Source: CBDDRG01 sp051306415
GTDB taxonomy: Bacteria; Pseudomonadota; Gammaproteobacteria; Pseudomonadales; Porticoccaceae
Assembly (NCBI GenBank): GCA_051306415.1
Contig: JBPPNE010000153.1
Coordinates: 1-12,721, forward strand
DNA length: 12,721 bases
Direction: 5' to 3'
In this document: one piece after another, positions 1-8,185 of the stretch
Position numbering within the stretch: position 1 is the stretch's first letter
Layout of the letters: the number at the start of each line of letters is the position of its first letter
The notes under the pieces: generated by a model
Database searches by the model: none
What the model saw: only the letters and a program-made list of their open reading frames with translations
Told to the model about the DNA's origin: nothing
Made by a program: the position numbers and the translations under genes

Positions 1-125
1 TTGAAGCGCAGGGTCTGGCGTCCCTCGCGCTCGCGGACGATGTCGCCACTAAGAGCGCGCACCTCGCGAAACACATCGCGATCGCGCCACAGCTGCGCCA
101 ACTCATTACGCAATACCAGTTTCAT
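1..125 (-). CDS. waaP: Lipopolysaccharide core heptose kinase WaaP (RfaP), N-terminal part only
   Basis: Only the first 41 codons are inside the window; the gene continues past base 1. The translation starts MKLVLRNELAQLW and contains a short stretch ending GRQTLRF. This matches the start of WaaP/RfaP proteins, where a similar Trp-Arg segment is followed by a Glu-rich stretch and a R-x-T-L-R motif. WaaP is known to phosphorylate the first heptose of the LPS inner core at the cytoplasmic face of the inner membrane, and is linked to outer-membrane integrity. The ATG overlaps the waaG stop codon as ATGA, so translation is probably coupled to waaG. The kinase domain and its catalytic residues lie outside the window, so the call rests on the N-terminus plus position directly after waaG. 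I infer it is the last or a late gene of the unit that starts upstream with ilvE or earlier. Confidence 0.82.
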   Translation of the reverse strand, partial: MKLVLRNELAQLWRDRDVFREVRALSGDIVREREGRQTLRF

Positions 126-1267
126 GGGTTGGTTTTCCACTCACCCCGCCGTTTCGCCGCGACCGCCTCAATGATATCGACGGCGACCTGGGGGCGGGCG
201 TAGATCGTATTGTCACTGGCCAATACCCGGCCGCGCTCGCGCCAGACATTGCGCGGGACGGCTGCGATCTCCGCAATCGCACGCACCAGCGCCGGTAGCT
301 GGACGGGCGCGGTGATCACCCTGCCCATGTCGGCATTGGTGACATAGTGAGCGTAGCCGCACACCGCCGTCGCCACCACGGGTAGCCCGGCGATCATCGC
401 CTCCAGCAGCACGTTACCGGTGTTCTCCTCGTAGGCCGGGTGCAACAGGACATCCGCCGCTTGCAAAAAATCAGGCACCTCGTTGCGGCCACCCAGAAAG
501 CGAACGCTGTCGGCCACGCCGAGGGCGCTGGCCTGACGCAGAAAAGGTCGCGGGTTGCCTTCGCCCACCACCAGCAGGCGAGCGTTGAGGGCGCCGGTCC
601 GGCGGAGTTCGCCAAGCGCGGCAATGCAGCGGTCAACGCCCTTGCGCTTGAATCCGGAGCCCAGCGCCAGCAGCAGGCACTCGTTGTCACTGGCGTTCAA
701 CTGCCGGCGCATCGCCGCCCGCAACTCGGCGAAATTGTCCGGCTCGGCGCGATTGCGAGCGATTCCTGGCGGCAGCGGATGAAAGCGCGCGGTGGGGGTC
801 TGGTAGAACTCGATGAAGCGCGGCCGCTCCAGCATCGATACCTCGAGAATCTCCGTTGCCAAGTCCGCGCCAAACACCCGGCGCTCGAACTCCAGATAGG
901 TTCGGCTGCGCAGCGTCAGTCGGCTCAGCGGGCCCTTGCGATAACAGGCCTTCCAGGCGAAGCAGGTGTCGGCGGCGTAGTAGAGGTCGAGCCCGGGCAG
1001 CTTGTTGAAGCCGACGACGAGATCAATATCCCTCGCCGCCAAGGCTCTTTCGGCATCGATGGCGAAGCCCTCCATGCGCGTGGCATTGGTCCAGCCGCGC
1101 CGGGATATGACGACGAGCTCGATGCCCGCCGGTACCGCGGTGTCCCAGGCGGTGCAGAACACACTGACCTGGTGGCCACGGGCAACGGCTTCGTGGGCAA
1201 TCGCCAGCATGTTGCGCTGCAAACCGCCGTAGGGGAAATATTTGTACAGCAAAAACGCCAGCTTCAT
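122..1267 (-). CDS. waaG: UDP-glucose:(heptosyl)LPS alpha-1,3-glucosyltransferase WaaG (RfaG)
   Basis: A 381-residue GT-B fold, GT4-family glycosyltransferase that adds the first outer-core glucose to the inner-core heptose of LPS at the cytoplasmic face of the inner membrane. The N-terminus MKLAFLLYKYFPYGGLQRN (residues 1-19) is the hallmark WaaG start with the G-G-L-Q-R loop. VVGFNKLPGLD lies at 84-94, LPPGI near 165-169, the sugar-nucleotide segment GSGFKRKGVDR at 203-213, and the GT4 E-x7-E pair at E281 and E289 followed by AGLPVVAT and CGYAHY. Length is close to E. coli WaaG (about 374). The reading frame is open upstream to 1387, but the ATG at 1267 is chosen because it aligns with WaaG starts. 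It also overlaps the waaF stop by four bases (ATGA); a longer start would add 40 residues overlapping waaF. It overlaps waaP downstream in the same way. Confidence 0.95.
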   Translation of the reverse strand: MKLAFLLYKYFPYGGLQRNMLAIAHEAVARGHQVSVFCTAWDTAVPAGIELVVISRRGWTNATRMEGFAIDAERALAARDIDLVVGFNKLPGLDLYYAADTCFAWKACYRKGPLSRLTLRSRTYLEFERRVFGADLATEILEVSMLERPRFIEFYQTPTARFHPLPPGIARNRAEPDNFAELRAAMRRQLNASDNECLLLALGSGFKRKGVDRCIAALGELRRTGALNARLLVVGEGNPRPFLRQASALGVADSVRFLGGRNEVPDFLQAADVLLHPAYEENTGNVLLEAMIAGLPVVATAVCGYAHYVTNADMGRVITAPVQLPALVRAIAEIAAVPRNVWRERGRVLASDNTIYARPQVAVDIIEAVAAKRRGEWKTNP

Positions 1268-2322
1268 CGCCAGCGCACCGGTTGGGGCACAAGCTCGTCC
1301 AGCGCGGCCAGAACCATTTCCGGCGGCAATTCGTTCAGACAGCGCAGATGTTTGAGCGCGCATTCGCGCTGAAAACAGGGCCCGCAAGCCACCGGGATCG
1401 ACAGACTGGCAACCTGCTCGCCGAGCGGCGGCGTGAACGCGGGTGACGTCGAGCCGTAGACCACGATCACTGGCCGTTCGAGAGCGGCGGCGATGTGCAT
1501 CAGACCGGAATCGTTGCTGACCACCGCGGAACTCACCGCCAGCAGATCGATGGCCTCGGCGAGCGCGGTGTGTCCAGCCAGCGCATGGATATCACCTTGC
1601 CGTGCCGCCGGCACCGCGGCCACGATGGTGGCGGCAATCTCCTGATCATTGGCCGAGCCAAACAGCCAGACCTGCCAGCCGCGCCCGATCATCGCCGTCG
1701 CCACAGTCGCATAATGGCTCTCGGGCCAGCGCTTGGACGGGCCAAATTCCGCACCCGGGCAGAGCGCGAGCACCGGCTTGTCGAGGCTGAGGCCAAACTG
1801 GGCCAGCAGCGCGGGCAGGCGGTCGCCATCGGCGTGCAATCGAGGTCTGGGCAGCGGTTTCGGCAGGCTCGCACCAGGATTGCCGGCCAGGGCGACAAAA
1901 CGCTCGACCATCAGCGGCAAACCGTTGGCATTGAGCCGGCGGCAGTCGTTGAGAATACCCAGGCGCATTTCCCCGCGCCAACCGGTGCGCAGCGGGATGT
2001 CGGCAAACAGCGGGATCAACGCGGATTTGAACGAGTTGGGCAGCACGATGGCCTGGTCATAACGTCCACGCAGTGCGCGCCCCAGACGCCAGCGGACGCC
2101 AAGCCCGACGCGACCATGGCCCAGCGGCATGTCAAGGGCGGCGGACACTTCCGGCATGCGATGCAGTAACGGGCGGCTCCAGGCGGGCGCCAGCACATCG
2201 ATGTTGCAAGCGGGATAGCGCGCCTTGAGCGCGATGAACAGCGCCTGCGCCATCACCATGTCGCCGACCCAGGACGGGCCGACGACCAGAATTCTTTGTC
2301 CGTCCACCGCTCGCGCGGTCAT
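1264..2322 (-). CDS. waaF: ADP-heptose:LPS heptosyltransferase II WaaF (RfaF)
   Basis: A 352-residue GT9-family glycosyltransferase that transfers the second L-glycero-D-manno-heptose from ADP-heptose to heptose I of the LPS inner core, on the cytoplasmic side of the inner membrane. Visible motifs are GPSWVGDM at 15-22, LPNSFKSAL at 94-102, TGWRGEMR at 113-120, PGAEFGPSKRWP at 189-200 and NDSGLMHIAAAL at 270-281. These are characteristic of WaaF rather than WaaC. A Cys cluster near the C-terminus (C313, C316, C321, C328) resembles the C-x-P-C pattern of many WaaF proteins. The ATG start gives about nine residues more than E. coli WaaF and has only a weak purine-rich stretch upstream. A GTG at codon 6 is an alternative, but I see no better ribosome site for it. 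The gene lies 18 bases after ilvE and overlaps waaG by four. Confidence 0.95.
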   Translation of the reverse strand: MTARAVDGQRILVVGPSWVGDMVMAQALFIALKARYPACNIDVLAPAWSRPLLHRMPEVSAALDMPLGHGRVGLGVRWRLGRALRGRYDQAIVLPNSFKSALIPLFADIPLRTGWRGEMRLGILNDCRRLNANGLPLMVERFVALAGNPGASLPKPLPRPRLHADGDRLPALLAQFGLSLDKPVLALCPGAEFGPSKRWPESHYATVATAMIGRGWQVWLFGSANDQEIAATIVAAVPAARQGDIHALAGHTALAEAIDLLAVSSAVVSNDSGLMHIAAALERPVIVVYGSTSPAFTPPLGEQVASLSIPVACGPCFQRECALKHLRCLNELPPEMVLAALDELVPQPVRWR

Positions 2323-2340
2323 CAGCGGTCTCGCCGGTGG

Positions 2341-3270
2341 CTAGCCCGCCACCGGAGTCAACCACTCGGCGTGATGGTTGTTGCGGCCACGCACCGCGTC
2401 AAAATACAGGTTTTGCAAACGCGTCGTCAGCGGACCGCGGACGCCACTGCCGATCATGCGGTTGTCGATCTCGCAGATTGGCAGCACCTCGGCGGCGGTA
2501 CCGGTGAAAAAGGCCTCGTCGGCGATATAAGTCTCATCGCGAGTGATGCGCTTCTCGCGTACCGGATAACCCAGCTCGCCGGCGAGTTTGATCACCGTAT
2601 CGCGGGTGATGCCTTCGAGGCAGGAGGTCAGTTCCGGAGTGTAGATCACGCCATCGCGGACGATGAAGAAATTCTCCCCGCTGCCCTCGGCGACATAGCC
2701 CTCCGGATCCAGCAGCAGCGCCTCGTCGTAGCCGCACTGCAAAGCTTCGCGCAGCGCCATCATCGAGTTGGTGTAGTTGCCGGTCGCCTTGGCCTTGCAC
2801 AGCGTGATATTGACGTGGTGGCGAGTGAACGACGACACGCGGATGCGGATACCTTTCTCCAGCGCGTCCGGACTCATGTAAGAGGGCCACTCCCAGGACG
2901 CCACGATGACATGGGTACGCAGACCGTCGGCGCGCAGCCCCATAGCCTCGGAGCCGAGAAATGCGAGCGGCCGCAAATACGCTTCCTTCAATTTGTTTTC
3001 GCGGACCACGCTGCGCTGCGCCTCGATCAGGGTTGCGCGGTCGAACGGCATATTGATACCGATGATCTTGGCGGAATTCAGCAGCCGATCGGTATGCTCG
3101 CCGAGGCGAAAGATCGCCGTCCCGCTCGACTCGGTGTTGTAGGCGCGCACGCCCTCGAATACACCCATGCCGTAGTGCAGGGAGTGGGTCAGCACATGTA
3201 CCTTGGCATCGCGCCAGGGCACCATTTCGCCATCAAACCAGATGTAACCGTCGCGATCGGCAAACGACAT
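2341..3270 (-). CDS. ilvE: Branched-chain amino acid aminotransferase IlvE
   Basis: A 309-residue fold-type IV PLP-dependent transaminase. It catalyses the last step of leucine, isoleucine and valine synthesis (branched-chain 2-oxoacid plus glutamate) and runs in reverse for catabolism; it acts in the cytoplasm. Conserved segments are THSLHYGMGVFEGVRAY (28-44), SSFTRHHVN (146-154), the PLP lysine K161 in the segment KATGNYTNS, EGYVAEGSGENFF (190-202), and EAFFTGTAAEV (252-262). The length matches Pseudomonas IlvE. Two in-frame ATGs exist, at 3276 and 3270. GAGGA touches the first without spacing but lies six bases before the second, and the second gives MSFADRDG, which aligns with known IlvE starts, so 3270 is preferred. 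It sits between glnE and waaF on the same strand, a placement known from Pseudomonas. Confidence 0.96.
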   Translation of the reverse strand: MSFADRDGYIWFDGEMVPWRDAKVHVLTHSLHYGMGVFEGVRAYNTESSGTAIFRLGEHTDRLLNSAKIIGINMPFDRATLIEAQRSVVRENKLKEAYLRPLAFLGSEAMGLRADGLRTHVIVASWEWPSYMSPDALEKGIRIRVSSFTRHHVNITLCKAKATGNYTNSMMALREALQCGYDEALLLDPEGYVAEGSGENFFIVRDGVIYTPELTSCLEGITRDTVIKLAGELGYPVREKRITRDETYIADEAFFTGTAAEVLPICEIDNRMIGSGVRGPLTTRLQNLYFDAVRGRNNHHAEWLTPVAG

Positions 3271-3276
3271 AACCAT

Positions 3277-3281
3277 TCCTC
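3277..3281 (-). promoter_or_regulatory. Ribosome binding site deciding the ilvE start
   Basis: On the minus strand GAGGA abuts the ATG at 3276 directly but is six bases from the in-frame ATG at 3270. A Shine-Dalgarno sequence works at about 5-9 bases, so it supports the downstream ATG as the ilvE start. Confidence 0.6.
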
Positions 3282-3297
3282 ACACTAGCTACTATTA

Positions 3298-3325
3298 TTC
3301 AATGGATCCTGCTTAATGGACCCTG
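3298..3325. repeat. Imperfect 14-bp tandem repeat in the glnE-ilvE spacer
   Basis: Two adjacent 14-base units, TTCAATGGATCCTG (3298-3311) and CTTAATGGACCCTG (3312-3325), agree at 11 of 14 positions with no spacer. They lie in the 90-base gap between the glnE stop (3361) and the ilvE start (3270), about 28 bases before the ilvE start. No T-rich terminator is seen in this gap. An AATAAT on the minus strand at 3299-3294 resembles a -10 box but has no convincing -35. The repeat could be a regulator site or a chance duplication. Confidence 0.6.
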
Positions 3326-3360
3326 CGGATGCCGTCAGGCCAAGCGCGGCGCGGGAGCTC

Positions 3361-6318
3361 TCAGGCGCTCTTGTCGCCGTCATCGCCCCCGGAGCCATCG
3401 CCACCGTCAGTCGTGCCCAGAAGGCGTTGCCAGACCGAGATAACCGCGGCGCGCCGGGCAGCGAAATCCCCCGCGGGAACCAGCGCCGGCTGTTGTTGCA
3501 GTTGCTGTCGGTGCCCCGCGATGCGGAAGTCCTTGTAGGCTTCCCGAAGTTCCTCCGCTTCGACGGCGGAGAGTACACCGCACTCGGCCAGGGCATCCAG
3601 AATGCGGATATTGTCGGTCCAGCGGGTCAACTCGGGATGGGCGCTGGCCTCGGCCAGAACGGCGAATTGAACCATAAATTCGATATCGACGATACCTCCC
3701 CTGCCCTGCTTGAGGTCAAAAATCCCCACCTCCCCCTGCCCGGATTTTGATCCCAGGTGTTCGCTCATTCGCTCGCGCATGGCGACGACCTCTCGCCGCA
3801 GCATATCGGGATCGCGGCGGCGGACCAGTATCCGCTCACGAATCTGCTCAAACCGCTCGGCGAGACCGGCGTCACCCGCCACCGGACGCGCCCGCACCAG
3901 AGCTTGGTGCTCCCAGGTCCAGGCGCTCTGCTCCTGATAGCGAACAAAAGCATCCAGGGAGGTCACCAGCAGCCCGGAATTTCCCGACGGGCGCAGACGC
4001 ATATCGACGTCGTAGAGCGCCCCAGTGGCGGTGCGAGCGCTCAGAATATGGATGATGCGCTGACCGAGACGGACGAAGAAAGTCCCGTTGTCGATGCTGG
4101 TCGCTGCCGCCGTGGCAAGCGTCGGATCGGCGTCGTAGATAAACACCAGATCGAGATCCGAGCCGTGGCCAAGCTCGATGCCACCGAGCTTGCCGTAACC
4201 GACGATCAAGAATGCGGGCTCCCTGCCAACATGCTTACCGGGAGCACCAAAGCGGGCGATCAGGTGATCCCAGGCGAGCGCGAGGACGTGGTTGAGAATA
4301 GCCTCGGCCAGCCAGGTCAGGTAGTCGCTCACTTTCATCAGCGGCAGCGTAGCCATCACCTCACCGGCCGCTACCCGCAGCGCATGGGCGCGACGGAAAT
4401 AGCGCAACGCCTCCAATTGCGCCTCCAGGTCATCGACGGGGATGCGCAGCGCCTGCTGGCGCAGCTGATCCTGGAGCACGGCCCGATCCGGCGGCGTGTA
4501 CAGGGTTTGCGGATCGAGAAGCTCGTCGAGCAAGGCTGGGTAGGCGCTGATCTCCGCGGCGATCCAGGGACTGGCCGCGCACAGCCTGACCAGCTGTTCA
4601 AGGGCAGTGGGATTTTCGATCAATAGCACCAGATAGGCACTGCGGCGAGCTACCGCCTCCACCAGTTGGAGCGCTCGTTGCAGACTCTCGGCACCGTTAT
4701 TCATTTTCGCGCACGCGCCGATCAGGCGCGGCATGAAGCGGTCGAGGCGAGTGCGGGCGTCGACTGGCAGCAGACGAACGCGCTGGCTGGTCACCAGCCG
4801 GGCGAGGAGATCAGCCACGGCGCCGCTGTCGCCGCCATAGCCCAGCGCAGCCAGCTCATCGGCGACGGCAACAGCGTCGCCGACCGTGATTGCGCGCCAG
4901 ACTTCCAACGCGCGGCTATCGGGGGCCACATTGTCAGCGGCGACTCCGCCGCGGTCGGCGACGATGCCGGCGAACACCGTGCGCACCCGTGCGCGGTGGT
5001 GGTCGAGCACGATGACAAAGTCCCGCCAGTGGGCAAAGCCCATCAGCGCCGCAACCCGCGCCCGATCCTCGTCAGCGGCGGGCAACTGCTGAGTTTGCTG
5101 GTCGCGCCAAGCTTGCAGCACGTGTTCGAGGTTGCGCAGGAACTCGTAGGCGAGCCAGAGATCTGCGGCCGCCGCGACGGGCAGCATGCCCTCGCTGCCG
5201 AGCAGGCCGAGAACGTCCCGCAGGCGCGGGTTCTGGAAGCGCGGATCGCGGCCGCCGCGGATCAATTGGAACGATTGCACAATGAACTCGATTTCGCGTA
5301 TACCGCCGGCGCCGCGCTTGATGTCGTCGTCGAGACCACGGCGCTGAACCTCGCGATTGATCATCGCCTTCATCTCGCGCAGGGACTCGATCACGCTGTA
5401 ATCGATGTACTTGCGATAGGTGAAGGCGCGCAGCATCGCGACCAGCTCGGCGGCTGCACGGGGTTCACCGGTGATCGCCCGCGCCTTGATCATGGCGTAG
5501 CGCTCCCAGTCCCGGCCGTGCTGCTGGTAGTACTGTTCGAGGGCAGTAAAGCCATAGGCCAGGGCACCGCTCTGACCGAAGGGGCGCAGACGCATATCGA
5601 CGCGAAACACAAAGCCATCGGCGGTGCGGTTGTCGAGGGTTTGAATCAATTTCTGGCCGAGGCGGACAAAGAATTCGCGATGGCTGAACCGGCGTTTGGC
5701 ACCCTCGGTTTCGCCCTCCTCGGGGTAGGCGAAAATGAGGTCGATATCGGAGGACACATTGAGTTCATCACCGCCGAGCTTGCCCATGGCAATCACCACC
5801 AGTTGCTGCGGCTCGGCGCTGCCGGCAGCCAACGGCGTCCCCATCTCGGCACAGACGCGGGGGTGGAGGAAATCGAGGGTGCCGCGAATACAGGCATCGG
5901 CGAGGGCGGACATGTCGCGGACGGTCTCGGCCAGATCGGCGCGCCGGCTTAGATCGCGCCAGACGATGCGCACCAGCTCGCGACGGCGAAAGCATCGTAG
6001 TACCCGTTGAAAATCTGCCTCGCTACCGACTCCGGCGAGCTGGCGCCGCAACCGAGCCTCGATCACGCCCTCGTCATGGCGGTCGGCAATATCGCCGCTG
6101 TCAACCAGGTTGCGCAGTAGCTCGGGCGCCTGGATACAGGCCTCGGCGACAAATTCACTACCGCCCCACACCCGGATCAATTCAGCGCTGAAGTTCTGGT
6201 CACCGCGTTGCCGGTCGAGCCAATCCACACTAGCGGCAGGGGCCTGATCGCGAAAGCGGGCGAGACAGTCGTCGAACTGCGCAACTAGCCGCGCAGGGAG
6301 GGCAGCCGGAGCAGCCAT
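3361..6318 (-). CDS. glnE: Bifunctional glutamine synthetase adenylyltransferase/adenylyl-removing enzyme GlnE
   Basis: A 985-residue protein, near the usual 945-985 of the family. GlnE attaches AMP to and removes it from glutamine synthetase, controlled by PII (GlnB) and glutamine, and so tunes ammonia assimilation in the cytoplasm. Both nucleotidyltransferase domains are intact. The N-terminal (deadenylylating) domain has MGKLGGDELN (178-187) and the metal-binding pair D191-x-D193, then RVDMRLRPFGQSG (239-251). The C-terminal (adenylylating) domain has GYGKLGGIELG (707-717), D721-x-D723 and DVDMRLRPSGNSG (770-782). Each is followed by a helical segment with GGIREIEF (338-345) or GGIVDIEF (874-881). 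The last ~17 residues are a Gly/Asp-rich low-complexity tail after the usual family end. The ATG lies 7 bases after the stop of the upstream ATPase gene; the nearest AGGG is about 13 bases away, so translation may be coupled to that gene. Confidence 0.97.
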   Translation of the reverse strand: MAAPAALPARLVAQFDDCLARFRDQAPAASVDWLDRQRGDQNFSAELIRVWGGSEFVAEACIQAPELLRNLVDSGDIADRHDEGVIEARLRRQLAGVGSEADFQRVLRCFRRRELVRIVWRDLSRRADLAETVRDMSALADACIRGTLDFLHPRVCAEMGTPLAAGSAEPQQLVVIAMGKLGGDELNVSSDIDLIFAYPEEGETEGAKRRFSHREFFVRLGQKLIQTLDNRTADGFVFRVDMRLRPFGQSGALAYGFTALEQYYQQHGRDWERYAMIKARAITGEPRAAAELVAMLRAFTYRKYIDYSVIESLREMKAMINREVQRRGLDDDIKRGAGGIREIEFIVQSFQLIRGGRDPRFQNPRLRDVLGLLGSEGMLPVAAAADLWLAYEFLRNLEHVLQAWRDQQTQQLPAADEDRARVAALMGFAHWRDFVIVLDHHRARVRTVFAGIVADRGGVAADNVAPDSRALEVWRAITVGDAVAVADELAALGYGGDSGAVADLLARLVTSQRVRLLPVDARTRLDRFMPRLIGACAKMNNGAESLQRALQLVEAVARRSAYLVLLIENPTALEQLVRLCAASPWIAAEISAYPALLDELLDPQTLYTPPDRAVLQDQLRQQALRIPVDDLEAQLEALRYFRRAHALRVAAGEVMATLPLMKVSDYLTWLAEAILNHVLALAWDHLIARFGAPGKHVGREPAFLIVGYGKLGGIELGHGSDLDLVFIYDADPTLATAAATSIDNGTFFVRLGQRIIHILSARTATGALYDVDMRLRPSGNSGLLVTSLDAFVRYQEQSAWTWEHQALVRARPVAGDAGLAERFEQIRERILVRRRDPDMLRREVVAMRERMSEHLGSKSGQGEVGIFDLKQGRGGIVDIEFMVQFAVLAEASAHPELTRWTDNIRILDALAECGVLSAVEAEELREAYKDFRIAGHRQQLQQQPALVPAGDFAARRAAVISVWQRLLGTTDGGDGSGGDDGDKSA

Positions 6319-6325
6319 CGCGTAA

Positions 6326-8098
6326 TCAGCGCCCTAAATCAGGCGCCACCCGCATGATCTCCTCCAGCGAAGTCACGCCCCCGGCGACCTTCTGGGCGCC
6401 GCCGAGACGTAGCGTCCGCATGCCCTCTTTCATGGCTTGCAGACGCAGCGCGGAAATATCGCAGTGATCGCTGATCAGGGGTTTCAAAGTGTCGGTGAAC
6501 GTCATGATTTCATAGATGCCCTGACGGCCCAGGTACCCGGTATTGCGGCACTCCAGACAGCCGACCGGCCGATACATTTGCGCGGGCGGCGCGACTTTCC
6601 AGGGCAGCACCAAACCCTTCCAGGCTTCGGCATCCATGGGCACCTGCTCGCGGCAGTGCGGACACAGCATCCGCACCAGACGCTGCGCCATGATGCCATT
6701 CAGCGTCACCTTCAGCATGTGTGCCGGCACGCCGAGATCGAGCAGCCGACTGATTGCACTGGGAGCGTCGTTGGTGTGCAGCGTCGACAACACGAGGTGA
6801 CCGGTCAGCGCCGCCTGGATCGCCATATCGGCGGTTTGCAGGTCGCGGATCTCGCCGACCATGATGATGTCCGGATCCTGCCGCATCAGTGTGCGGATGC
6901 CAGCCGCAAAATCGAAATCGATCTGCGGCTGCACCTGGCACTGGTTGAAGCTGTCCTCGACCATCTCGATGGGATCCTCGACGGTGCTGACATTGACGTC
7001 CTCGGTGGCGAGCTGCTTCAGCGTCGAATACAGGGTCGTGGTCTTGCCCGAGCCGGTCGGCCCCGTGACCAGCACGATGCCATAGCTGCGACCGATCATC
7101 TCCTGCCAGCGCTTGCGGTCGTCGCCGGTCAGCCCGAGTTCGGCGAAGCTGCGCAGCAGCACGTCCGGGTCAAAAATCCGCATCACCATCTTCTCGCCAA
7201 ACGCGGTCGGCAGCGTCGACAAACGCAGCTCGACCTCGTGGCCATCCGGGGTTTTGGTCTTGATACGACCGTCCTGGGGGCGGCGGCGCTCGGCGACATT
7301 CATCCGCCCGAGGATCTTGAGGCGGCTGATCACCGCAGCCATCACCTGACCGGGGAGGTCGTAAACCTGGTGGAGGATACCGTCGATGCGGAAGCGGATT
7401 TTGCCCTTGTCGCGCCGGGGCTCGATGTGGATATCACTGGCACGCTGATCAAAGGCGTACTGGAACAGCCAGTCGACGATGTTGACGATGTGCTGATCGG
7501 CAGCGTCCGGATCTTTGAGGGAGCCGAGTTCGAGCAACTGCTCGAAGTTGGTGATCGCCGAACGGTTATCGCTGGTGCGGCCAGCACCGAATACCGAGCG
7601 CGACAGGGTATAGAACTCCACCATGTACTTTTCGATATCGACGGGGTTCGCGATCATCCGGCGCACCGTCTTGCGGGTGACCTGCTCCAGACCCGGAATC
7701 CACGACAGCGTGTACGGTTGCGCGGTGGCAATGACGATCTCGTCCGCCAGCACTTCGACGCAGACAATGCCGTGGCGACGGGCAAACTCGAACGACATGA
7801 CCGCGGTCACCGCCGCGACATTGATTTTCAACGGGTCGATATGGACTACCTGCATGCCCGTCTTGGCGGCCAGCCAGGGCGTCAGCACGTCGAGGCCGAG
7901 AGTCTTGCCAGGAACCTTGGCATTCGCCATCTGCTGGCTCGCGATGTAGGCCAGCGGATGCTGCAACGCCTGATCGCGGTTGCGGCTGCTGCCCCCGATC
8001 TGGTTGGCGTCCTCCCGGGTCAACAGGCCAGACGCTACGAGATCATTCAGCAGGAAGGGTAGTTCGAGGAGCTTGTCGGGTGTTGTCGCCACTGCCAC
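6326..8098 (-). CDS. GspE/PulE/PilB-family secretion or pilus assembly ATPase (orphan)
   Basis: A 590-residue type II secretion/type IV pilus hexameric ATPase. Residues ~45-165 resemble the GspE/PilB N-terminal domain. The core ATPase follows: SDIHIEPRRDKGKIRFRIDG (221-240), NVAERRRPQDGR (267-278), Walker A GPTGSGKT (346-353), Asp box STVEDPIE (371-378), Walker B region DIIMVGEIRD (410-419), and His box STLHTND (438-444). A four-cysteine zinc site is formed by C479, C482, C514 and C517. All catalytic motifs look intact. Such ATPases power pseudopilus or pilus assembly at the inner membrane with a GspF/PilC partner, but no pilin, platform or secretin gene is nearby, so the pathway is unknown. 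The start is GTG with TAAGGA nine bases upstream (8113-8108). It is the first gene of the minus-strand block, 7 bases before glnE. I call the family with confidence but not gspE, pilB or mshE specifically. Confidence 0.93.
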   Translation of the reverse strand: MAVATTPDKLLELPFLLNDLVASGLLTREDANQIGGSSRNRDQALQHPLAYIASQQMANAKVPGKTLGLDVLTPWLAAKTGMQVVHIDPLKINVAAVTAVMSFEFARRHGIVCVEVLADEIVIATAQPYTLSWIPGLEQVTRKTVRRMIANPVDIEKYMVEFYTLSRSVFGAGRTSDNRSAITNFEQLLELGSLKDPDAADQHIVNIVDWLFQYAFDQRASDIHIEPRRDKGKIRFRIDGILHQVYDLPGQVMAAVISRLKILGRMNVAERRRPQDGRIKTKTPDGHEVELRLSTLPTAFGEKMVMRIFDPDVLLRSFAELGLTGDDRKRWQEMIGRSYGIVLVTGPTGSGKTTTLYSTLKQLATEDVNVSTVEDPIEMVEDSFNQCQVQPQIDFDFAAGIRTLMRQDPDIIMVGEIRDLQTADMAIQAALTGHLVLSTLHTNDAPSAISRLLDLGVPAHMLKVTLNGIMAQRLVRMLCPHCREQVPMDAEAWKGLVLPWKVAPPAQMYRPVGCLECRNTGYLGRQGIYEIMTFTDTLKPLISDHCDISALRLQAMKEGMRTLRLGGAQKVAGGVTSLEEIMRVAPDLGR

Positions 8099-8156
8099 GG
8101 GGGAGAGTCCTTACCGGTTTGCGCTTGATTGTTAGAAGACGTTGCTGGATCGCCAC

Positions 8157-8185
8157 ATTATCGACCTCAGGCGACAAAAACTGAA
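8157..8185 (-). promoter_or_regulatory. Possible sigma70-type promoter for the ATPase-glnE unit
   Basis: On the minus strand GATAAT (8162-8157) matches the -10 consensus at five of six positions. TTCAGT, 17 bases upstream (8185-8180), is a weak -35 with three of six matches. This would start transcription about 50 bases before the ATPase GTG. It overlaps the terminator-like hairpin after the DUF3300 gene. It is the only candidate in the 123-base gap and is weak evidence. Confidence 0.25.

Noticed and set aside
1268..1387. N-terminal extension of WaaG by 40 residues
   Set aside because: It would overlap waaF deeply and does not match WaaG starts; the internal ATG at 1267 gives the expected N-terminus and an ATGA overlap.
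4666..5952. Plus-strand open frame of 428 codons opposite glnE
   Set aside because: Antisense shadow of glnE with no domain similarity; glnE has both catalytic domains intact in the minus frame.
6437..8062. Plus-strand open frame of 541 codons opposite the ATPase gene
   Set aside because: It is a shadow of the well-supported ATPase on the other strand; the product is His/Gln/Asp-rich without recognisable motifs, as expected in GC-rich DNA.
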